A DNA stretch of 64,000 nucleotides from Amnibacterium kyonggiense (GTDB taxonomy: Bacteria; Actinomycetota; Actinomycetes; Actinomycetales; Microbacteriaceae), in assembly GCF_004364555.1 (NCBI RefSeq), contig NZ_SOAM01000003.1, positions 310,001 to 374,000 on the forward strand, written 5' to 3'. Numbering within the stretch: the stretch's first letter is position 1; each line of letters opens with the position of its first letter. The translations under genes and the position numbers were made by a program. Under the pieces are notes generated by a model. It was given only the letters and a program-made list of their open reading frames with translations, was not told where the DNA came from and did no database searches. This document shows, piece by piece, positions 58,309 to 64,000 of the stretch.

Positions 58309-59150
58309 TCGGTGAAGGAGTGCAGCCACTCCATGCCCGCGGCCGCGCGCCGGCCGCCGGCGAGGGCGACGAAGCGCTCCTCGAGCGACTCCCCCGCCCG
58401 CACCTCGTCCGTCGTCCCCTGGGCGAGCACCCGGCCGCCCACGATGACGGCGACGTGGTCGCAGACGCGCTGGATGAGGTCCATGCCGTGGCTGGAGAGC
58501 ACGACCGTGCCGCCCGCGGCGACGTAGCGCTGGAGGATCTCGACGATGTTCGCCGCCGACACCGGGTCGACCGACTCGAACGGCTCGTCGAGCACGAGGA
58601 GGCGCGGCGAGTGGATCATCGCGGCGGCGAGCGCGATCTTCTTCGTCATGCCCGCGGAGTAGTCGGCGACGAGCCGGCCGGTCGCGTCCTCGAGCCCGAA
58701 CGCGGACACGAGGTCGGCCGTGCGCTGCCGCACGGTCGCCGCATCGAGGCCGCGGAGCACGCCGGAGTAGTGGAGCAGCTGCGCGCCGGAGAGCCGGTCG
58801 AACAGCCGCAGCGCATCGGGCAGCACGCCGATCGCGCGCTTGGCGCGGTCCGGTTCGGCCCAGACGTCGATGCCGTGCACGAGCACGCGGCCGCCGTCGG
58901 GACGCAGGAGCCCCGTCACCATCGACAGGGTCGTCGTCTTGCCCGCGCCGTTCGGCCCGACGATGCCGGTGAAGGAGCCCGCCTCGACGGCGAGATCGAT
59001 CGCGTCGACCGCGACCGTGTCCCCGAACCGCTTCGTCAGGCCCTCGATCGCGAGCACGACCTCCGGTCCGTCCGGCTCCCCCGCGGCGTCCGAGCCCGCC
59101 GCCCGCTCCCCGGACCGGGTGCTGGACTGGGGGAGCTCCGGCGCCGTCAC
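58305..59150 (-). CDS. ABC-2 type exporter ATP-binding protein
   Basis: 281 residues from GTG 59150. The first ~30 residues are an acidic leader; ABC domain about 30-250: Walker A VGPNGAGKTTTLSMVTGLLR, signature YSAGMTKKIALAAAMIHSP, Walker B LLVLDEPFESVD and switch LSSHGMDL. CcmA-like family. Forms an operon with the permease. TACAGT lies 7 nt upstream of the start. Confidence 0.9.
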   Translation of the reverse strand: MTAPELPQSSTRSGERAAGSDAAGEPDGPEVVLAIEGLTKRFGDTVAVDAIDLAVEAGSFTGIVGPNGAGKTTTLSMVTGLLRPDGGRVLVHGIDVWAEPDRAKRAIGVLPDALRLFDRLSGAQLLHYSGVLRGLDAATVRQRTADLVSAFGLEDATGRLVADYSAGMTKKIALAAAMIHSPRLLVLDEPFESVDPVSAANIVEILQRYVAAGGTVVLSSHGMDLIQRVCDHVAVIVGGRVLAQGTTDEVRAGESLEERFVALAGGRRAAAGMEWLHSFTE

Positions 59151-59157
59151 GCCGTCG

Positions 59158-59163
59158 ACTGTA
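59158..59163 (-). promoter_or_regulatory. -10 box of the ABC-2 operon (leaderless type)
   Basis: TACAGT on the minus strand, 7 nt before the GTG at 59150. Confidence 0.5.
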
Positions 59164-59290
59164 TCGACCGGTCGATCCGCTCGGGCGGCGGGTCCGCGTG
59201 GCACCGGGGCCCCGCCCGCGTGTCGATTACCATCGACCGTCGGCGCCGCGGCCGCCGCAAGCACCCGATCCGCCGCGTCCGAGGACCTCT

Positions 59291-60115
59291 GTGACGACTG
59301 CCGTCTCCGCGCCGCGCGCCGCTCGTCCGGCGAAGCGCACGTCGTACTGGGCGCGCTACCGGCATTCGCTGTGGCTGCTCACCACGCGCGACCTGAAGGT
59401 CCGCTACACCACGAGCCGGCTGGGCTACCTCTGGTCGATCATCGACCCGCTGCTGATGGCGCTGATCTACTGGGCGATCTTCGGCTTCGTCTTCCCGCGC
59501 CGCGCGGACCTGGCCCACGAGCCGTACATCATCTTCCTGCTGTGCGCCGTGCTGCCGTGGACGTGGTTCAACGGCAACCTGTCCGACGCGACGCGCGCCT
59601 TCCGGCAGGAGGGCAAGCTGATCCGCTCGGTGAAGATCCCGCGGAGCATCTGGATCCTGCGGCAGATCGCCTCGAAGGGCATCGAGTTCCTCATCAGCCT
59701 CTCGATCATCGTGGTCTTCGCGCTCTGCTACTTGAAGGCGCCGAGCCCGATGCTCGTGGTCTACCTGCCCGTCGCGATCGCGCTGCAGGTGCTCCTCACG
59801 GTCGGCTGCAACTTCATCATCGCGCCCCTGTCCGTGTTCTACCGCGACCTCGAGCGGGTCGTGAAGCTCGGCCTCCGCGTCCTGTTCTACGGCGCGCCCG
59901 TGCTCTACCACCCCTCGATCGGCAACCCGGTCCTGCACTTCCTGTACGGGCTCAACCCGCTCGCGGGCATCCTCGACCTGTACCGGGGCTGCTTCTTCCC
60001 CGACATCGTCGACTGGGTCTACGTCGCCGAGGGCACCGTCGTGTCGGTGATCCTCTTCACGATCGGCGCGGTCGTCTTCCGCCGGTCGGTCCCCCGAGTC
60101 CTCAAGGAGCTCTGA
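59291..60115 (+). CDS. ABC-2 polysaccharide/polyol phosphate export permease (Wzm/TagG-like)
   Basis: 274 residues from GTG 59291. Six helices with YRHSLWLLTTRDLKVRYTTS, LGYLWSIIDPLLMALIYWAI, PWTWFNGNLSDATRAF, SVFYRDLERVVKLGLRVLF and NPLAGILDLYRGCFFPD, the standard Wzm/TagG pattern. Exports lipid-linked cell-wall polymer with the ATPase encoded next. Overlaps it by one base (TGATG). Confidence 0.92.
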   Translation: MTTAVSAPRAARPAKRTSYWARYRHSLWLLTTRDLKVRYTTSRLGYLWSIIDPLLMALIYWAIFGFVFPRRADLAHEPYIIFLLCAVLPWTWFNGNLSDATRAFRQEGKLIRSVKIPRSIWILRQIASKGIEFLISLSIIVVFALCYLKAPSPMLVVYLPVAIALQVLLTVGCNFIIAPLSVFYRDLERVVKLGLRVLFYGAPVLYHPSIGNPVLHFLYGLNPLAGILDLYRGCFFPDIVDWVYVAEGTVVSVILFTIGAVVFRRSVPRVLKEL

Positions 60116-60849
60116 TGGCCGCTCCCGTCATTTCCGTGGACAACGTCGGGGTGCGCTTCCAGCGCGACCGCGGCCGCAAGCGGAGCCTGAAGGACATGCT
60201 CGGCCGGAAGGAGCTGCGGCAGGCGCCCGACGAGTTCTGGGCGTTCCGGAACGTGAGCTTCGACGTCGCCGAGGGCGAGTCGATCGGCGTCGTCGGCCGC
60301 AACGGCCAGGGCAAGTCGACGCTGCTGAAGATGGTGGCCGAGGTGCTGATCCCGGACGAGGGCTCCGTCGCGGTGCGGCAGGGCGTCGCACCGCTGATCG
60401 AGATCACCGGCGGCTTCGTCGACGACCTCTCGGTGCGCGACAACGTCTTCCTCGCGGCGGGCCTGCACGGCAAGTCGAAGGACGAGATCGCCGACGAGTT
60501 CGACGACATCATCGAGTTCGCGGAGATCAAGGACTTCGTCAACACCCCCTACAAGCACCTGTCGAGCGGCATGAAGGTGCGCGTCGCGTTCTCCGTGATC
60601 GCCCGGCTGGACGAGCCGATCCTGCTCGTCGACGAGGTCCTCGCGGTCGGCGACCGCGGCTTCCGGAGGAAGTGCTACGCGCGCATCGAGGAGATGCTCG
60701 CGGAGGGCCGGACGATGTTCTTCGTGTCGCACAACGACGGCGACCTGAAGCGCTTTTGCCAGCGCGGGATCTACCTCGACAAGGGCAAGCTGCAGTACGA
60801 CGGCCCGATCGACGAGGCGTTCGACCGGTACACGACCGACTACGCCTGA
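60115..60849 (+). CDS. Polysaccharide/polyol phosphate export ATP-binding protein (Wzt/TagH-like)
   Basis: 244 residues. ABC domain with Walker A VGRNGQGKSTLLKMVAEVL, the Wzt/TagH element RQGVAPLIEITGGFVDDLSV, signature HLSSGMKVRVAFSVIARL, Walker B ILLVDEVLAVGDRGF and VSHNDGDLKRFCQRGIYL. The C-terminal carbohydrate-binding domain of long Wzt proteins is absent, as in TagH-like short forms. Works with the Wzm-like permease. Confidence 0.93.
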   Translation: MAAPVISVDNVGVRFQRDRGRKRSLKDMLGRKELRQAPDEFWAFRNVSFDVAEGESIGVVGRNGQGKSTLLKMVAEVLIPDEGSVAVRQGVAPLIEITGGFVDDLSVRDNVFLAAGLHGKSKDEIADEFDDIIEFAEIKDFVNTPYKHLSSGMKVRVAFSVIARLDEPILLVDEVLAVGDRGFRRKCYARIEEMLAEGRTMFFVSHNDGDLKRFCQRGIYLDKGKLQYDGPIDEAFDRYTTDYA

Positions 60850-60862
60850 GGCCCGCCGGGCG

Positions 60863-61321
60863 TCAGGTGGTCGGCAGCGGCTTCTTCGCGAACCAGAGCT
60901 CGTAGACGTCGCCGTCCGCCTCGGTCGGCTTCAGCTCCAGCGTCTTCTCGTCGTCCGGCTTGTCCAGACCGAGCCGTGCCGCGACCTCCGGCAGCGCCTG
61001 CAACGGCTTCCCGCCGTCGATGAGCTCCCCGACCTGTCCCGGGTCCAACCGGATGTCGTAGGTCTTCGCGATCCACGACCGCACCGCTGCGCGCTCGTTC
61101 CCGAGCGTGCGGAAGCCGATGCCGGCGAGCCAGCCGGTGCCGACGAGCGCGACGACGGCGAAGACCACGACGAGGGCGATCACCGGCGTGCGCCGGGGGG
61201 ACCGCCGGAGGTTCGGCGCGAAGACGATGGGCAGGCAGATCACGATCGTCGCGGCCAGCAGTGCGAGGAGCGCCGGCACGAACACGACGTTCTGGTGCGG
61301 GCCGAAGTACGGGATGGTCAA
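60863..61321 (-). CDS. Two-helix membrane protein with C-terminal soluble domain
   Basis: About 152 residues if it starts at TTG 61321; a GTG at 61405 would add 28. Helices VFVPALLALLAATIVICLPI and VIALVVVFAVVALVGTGWLA, then a soluble part NERAAVRSWIAKTYDIRLDP, DKPDDEKTLELKPTEADGDV. Function unknown. Convergent with the Wzt-like gene, with 13 bp between stops. The start is the weakest point. Confidence 0.6.
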   Translation of the reverse strand: MTIPYFGPHQNVVFVPALLALLAATIVICLPIVFAPNLRRSPRRTPVIALVVVFAVVALVGTGWLAGIGFRTLGNERAAVRSWIAKTYDIRLDPGQVGELIDGGKPLQALPEVAARLGLDKPDDEKTLELKPTEADGDVYELWFAKKPLPTT

Positions 61322-61428
61322 GCGGGCCTCTCGGGCGGATCGGGTCGTCCCCTCCGGGACCGCCCGACGGTAGCACCGGGCTGACGCCCGGCTGCCGTTC
61401 GGCACGGCTTCCTAGGATCGCGTCCACC

Positions 61429-62163
61429 ATGAGCGCAGATCACGAGGGCGACGACGTCGCATCGGGCTGGACGAAGCAGGGCTTCGACCGCCTCCTGTCC
61501 GTGCACCGACCGGTCGTGCTCGCGCACCTCCGGTCGATCCGGAAGCACAACCCCACCGCGTCGCCCGACGAGGTGATCCGGATCCTGGAGAAGCGCTACG
61601 TCGCTGCGGTGACCGCCGGCGGCGCCGCGACGGGGGCGGCGGCCGTCGTCCCGGGTGTCGGGACGATCGCGGCGCTCGGCATCAGCGGTGCCGAGACGGT
61701 CGGCTTCCTCGAGGCGAGCGCGCTGTTCGCGCAGTCGGTCGCGGAGGTGCACGGCGTCCCCGCCACCGATCCCGAGCGGTCGAGCACGCTCGTGATGGCG
61801 CTGATGATGGGCCCCGCCGGGGCGAGCATCGTGCAGCAGTTCGCCGGCGAGGTGACCGGGAACGGCAAGCCGCGCGGCGCCTACTGGGGCGAGCTCGTGA
61901 CGAAGCGACTGCCCTCGACCATGCTGAAGGGGCTCACCGACCGGGTCCGGAAGAGCTTCGTGCGCCGCTTCGCGGCCCGACAGGGCACGAGCATCGTCTT
62001 CCGCGCGGTGCCGTTCGGCATCGGCGCCGTCGTCGGCGGCGCAGGCAACCGCATCGCCGGGAGGCGGGTCGTGTCGGCGACGCGCGACGCGTTCGGTCCG
62101 GCGCCTGCGACGTTCCCCGACGAGGTGCGCCTCCCCGACCCGCCGCAGGCCGTCGCCGGCTGA
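61429..62163 (+). CDS. Glycine-rich membrane-associated protein, unknown function
   Basis: 244 residues from ATG 61429. N-terminal helix segment (KQGFDRLLSVHRPVVLAHLR), then hydrophobic small-residue stretches TAGGAATGAAAVVPGVGTIA and IGAVVGGAGNRIAGRRVV, of the EcsC/glycine-zipper kind. A TAGGAT box lies 10 nt before the ATG. Divergent from the two-helix gene. Role unknown. Confidence 0.68.
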   Translation: MSADHEGDDVASGWTKQGFDRLLSVHRPVVLAHLRSIRKHNPTASPDEVIRILEKRYVAAVTAGGAATGAAAVVPGVGTIAALGISGAETVGFLEASALFAQSVAEVHGVPATDPERSSTLVMALMMGPAGASIVQQFAGEVTGNGKPRGAYWGELVTKRLPSTMLKGLTDRVRKSFVRRFAARQGTSIVFRAVPFGIGAVVGGAGNRIAGRRVVSATRDAFGPAPATFPDEVRLPDPPQAVAG

Positions 62164-62173
62164 TCCCGGGCCG

Positions 62174-64000
62174 TCAGAGCTGGAGCCAGAGGAACTGCAG
62201 CGGGCCGAGCACCAGGTCCGCCCACAGGTCGACCTCGACGTCGGTGACCAGGTCGTGCGCCGTCGCGGGCATCGCCGCGAAGGCCTCCGCGGGCACGACC
62301 CGCTCCTCGTCGGACAGGTTCGCGAGCACGAGGACGGCGCCGTCGACGCCGGGCCGCTGGTACCCGAGCACGTGCGGGTCGTGCGCGTGGAAGCCGACCA
62401 GCGCACCGCCCGCGAACTGCGAGGTCTGCCGCCGCACCCGCGTCAGCCGCCGGATCCCCTGGTGGATCGCCCCGGCGTCGGTGTCCTGGTCGTACCGCTC
62501 CGCGTAGCGCGCCGCGGGATACGGCGGACGGTGCACCCAGCGGCTGTCGCCCGCGTGCTCGGGGACGGCGAGGTACCCGTAGTCGTTCAGCTGGCCGACC
62601 TCGTCCCCGAGGTAGAGGAGCGGCACCCCGCCGGTCGAGAGCGCGATCGAGTGGGCGAGCAGCACCCGCTGCACGCCGTACCGGTCCCCCGCCTCGACGC
62701 CCGCGAGCGAGGCCGTCGTGCCCGAGACGCGGGCGTCGCCGGTCCGCGGGTTCTCCTGGAACGGCACCCCGCGGGCGAAGGAGCCGGGGAACCGGTCGAC
62801 GTAGAAGGCGTTCAGGAAGCGGCGGTGGTCGAAGCCGTCGATGCCGAGCTCGGCGGCGTCCTCGTCGGCGAAGGTCCAGCCGATGTCGTCGTGGCTGCGG
62901 ACGTAGTTCACCCACGCGGTGCCGGCCGGGATCGCGTGCCGACGCTCGAGCGCCTGCGAGAGCAGCGCGGCGTCGCGGGTGGCCAGCGCCTCCCACGTCA
63001 GCGCCATCTGCAGCGGGTTGTACGAGAGCTGGCACTCCTCCGGGGAGATGTACTCGGCGACCTGGTCGGGGTGCACGATCGCCTCGGACTTGAAGAGCAC
63101 CCCGGGCGCGGCGATCCGGCAGACGGCGTTGAAGGCCTTGATCAGCACGTGCGCCTGCGGGAGGTTCTCGCACGCGGTGCCGAGCTCCTTCCAGATGAAC
63201 GCGACCGCGTCCATCCGGAGGACGTCGACCCCCATGTTCGCGAGGAAGAGCATCTCCCCCGCCATCGCCGTGAAGACCGCCGGGTTCGCGTAGTTCAGGT
63301 CCCACTGGAAGTGGTAGAAGGTCGACCAGATCCACCGTCCGTCGGGCAGCTGCACGAAGGACCCGCGGTGGTCGTCCGGGAACACCTCCCGCGTCGTCGC
63401 CTCGAACAGGTCCGGCATCGTGCGGTCGGGGTAGATGCGGTAGAAGTCGGCGTACGCCGGGTCGCCCGCGACGGCGCCCACGGCCCAGTCGTGCTCGTCC
63501 GAGGTGTGGTTGAAGATGAAGTCGACCACGAGGGAGATCCCGGCCGCGCGCAGGTCCGTCGCGAGCGAACGGAGCTGCGCCATGTCGCCGAGCGCCGGAT
63601 CCACCTCGCGGTAGCTCGAGACGGCGTACCCGCCGTCGGAGTCGCCCTCCGGCGAGCGGAACAGCGGCATGAGGTGCAGGTAGGTGAGCCCGAGCTCGCG
63701 GAAGTACGGGATGCGCGCGCGGACGCCCTCGAGGTCCTCCGCGTACCGGTCGACGTAGCAGACGCCGCCGAGCATGCGGTTGCCCTGGAACCAGTCCGGG
63801 TCCGCCTCCCGCGCAGCGTCGAGGGCCCGCAGGTCGTCGGGCCGCTCGGCGGCCGCGCGCGCGATCGCCACGACGAGACCGGCGAGCTGCTCGAGGCAGT
63901 CGCCCCGCTCGCCGTACACGTCGGTGAAGTGCTCGAACAGCCGGGCGAAGTGGCGGTCGAGCCGGCGGGCGAACGCGTCGTCGACCGCGACCTCCGCCTC
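62174..64000 (-). CDS. GH13 alpha-amylase family enzyme, amylosucrase-like, partial
   Basis: About 608 residues to the window edge; the N-terminus lies beyond 64000. READPDWFQGNRMLGGVCYV is close to the amylosucrase opening of the catalytic barrel; VDFIFNHTSDEHDWA, GVDVLRMDAVAFIWKELGT (nucleophile Asp), LFKSEAIVHPDQV (acid/base Glu) and YVRSHDDIGWTF (third Asp) are all present. The C-terminal beta domain ends LGPLQFLWLQL. Amylosucrases transfer glucose from sucrose onto glucan; related trehalose- or sucrose-active GH13 enzymes are possible. Confidence 0.88.
   Translation of the reverse strand, partial: EAEVAVDDAFARRLDRHFARLFEHFTDVYGERGDCLEQLAGLVVAIARAAAERPDDLRALDAAREADPDWFQGNRMLGGVCYVDRYAEDLEGVRARIPYFRELGLTYLHLMPLFRSPEGDSDGGYAVSSYREVDPALGDMAQLRSLATDLRAAGISLVVDFIFNHTSDEHDWAVGAVAGDPAYADFYRIYPDRTMPDLFEATTREVFPDDHRGSFVQLPDGRWIWSTFYHFQWDLNYANPAVFTAMAGEMLFLANMGVDVLRMDAVAFIWKELGTACENLPQAHVLIKAFNAVCRIAAPGVLFKSEAIVHPDQVAEYISPEECQLSYNPLQMALTWEALATRDAALLSQALERRHAIPAGTAWVNYVRSHDDIGWTFADEDAAELGIDGFDHRRFLNAFYVDRFPGSFARGVPFQENPRTGDARVSGTTASLAGVEAGDRYGVQRVLLAHSIALSTGGVPLLYLGDEVGQLNDYGYLAVPEHAGDSRWVHRPPYPAARYAERYDQDTDAGAIHQGIRRLTRVRRQTSQFAGGALVGFHAHDPHVLGYQRPGVDGAVLVLANLSDEERVVPAEAFAAMPATAHDLVTDVEVDLWADLVLGPLQFLWLQL

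Overview
The window is high-GC DNA with actinobacterial hallmarks: a fused E2/E1 2-oxoglutarate dehydrogenase (kgd type), a GuaB1-type IMPDH paralogue, a SigR/RsrA redox pair, an IMPase-type hisN, a DUF3039 protein, FtsEX-SmpB-tmRNA beside prfB, and many genes whose TANNNT -10 box lies 6-8 nt before the start codon (leaderless mRNAs). I infer a member of Actinomycetota, most likely Microbacteriaceae; this rests on family recognition, not on a search.

Layout. 1-9.2 kb: partial MFS exporter, GT87-like membrane protein, an Nqr/Rnf-like flavoprotein module (FMN-binding lipoprotein, ApbE, NqrB/FNR fusion), NnrD, HAD hydrolase and two CNNM/CBS membrane proteins. 9.3-24.5 kb: ketopantoate reductase, an LRR protein, guaB1, kgd, rsrA/sigR, aroA, rsgA, GrpB, hisN, ECF sigma plus ogt, and an MFS exporter; several convergent pairs are separated by long perfect inverted repeats. 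24.5-31.4 kb: small kinase, ssrA, GNAT, smpB, ftsX, ftsE (with a repeat-containing tail), prfB and MFS. 31.4-37.4 kb: a Tad/Flp pilus locus (two TadE/TadG-like proteins, TadE, a pilin-like protein, then TadC, TadB and the 3' part of cpaF), with three unrelated genes between its halves. 37.4-51.3 kb: a 13.9-kb integrative element. 51.3-64 kb: 5' part of cpaF, tRNA-Leu(UAG), DedA, rdgB-rph-murI, pncB, DUF3039, an ABC-2 exporter, a Wzm/Wzt-like polysaccharide exporter, two small membrane proteins, and a partial GH13 amylosucrase-like enzyme.

The main discovery is the integrative element (37374-51328). It has split the Tad pilus ATPase gene cpaF in two. An identical 11-bp core, gttgatccaga, lies at both junctions, 13,944 bp apart; a tyrosine integrase ends 37 bp from the right junction. 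Joining the halves through the core restores one uninterrupted 409-codon cpaF frame. The two tad transcription units (pilin, and cpaF 5' end) also share a spaced upstream motif, an independent link between the now separated pieces.

The element carries an XRE repressor-like gene, four excisionase-like small HTH proteins, a winged-helix replication-type protein beside an iteron-like array with 22-bp spacing, a ParB without ParA, a solitary HicB-like protein, three tandem paralogous small 'VRN' proteins in a long tightly coupled operon, and likely cargo: a PD-(D/E)XK-like nuclease, a HEPN-like protein, a coiled-coil membrane protein with a decayed second copy of its 3' end, and an unknown effector/membrane-protein pair. 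I recognise no capsid, portal, terminase, tail, relaxase or mating-pair genes. A phage-satellite-like or defence-carrying element is the best inference, and its insertion would switch the pilus off reversibly.
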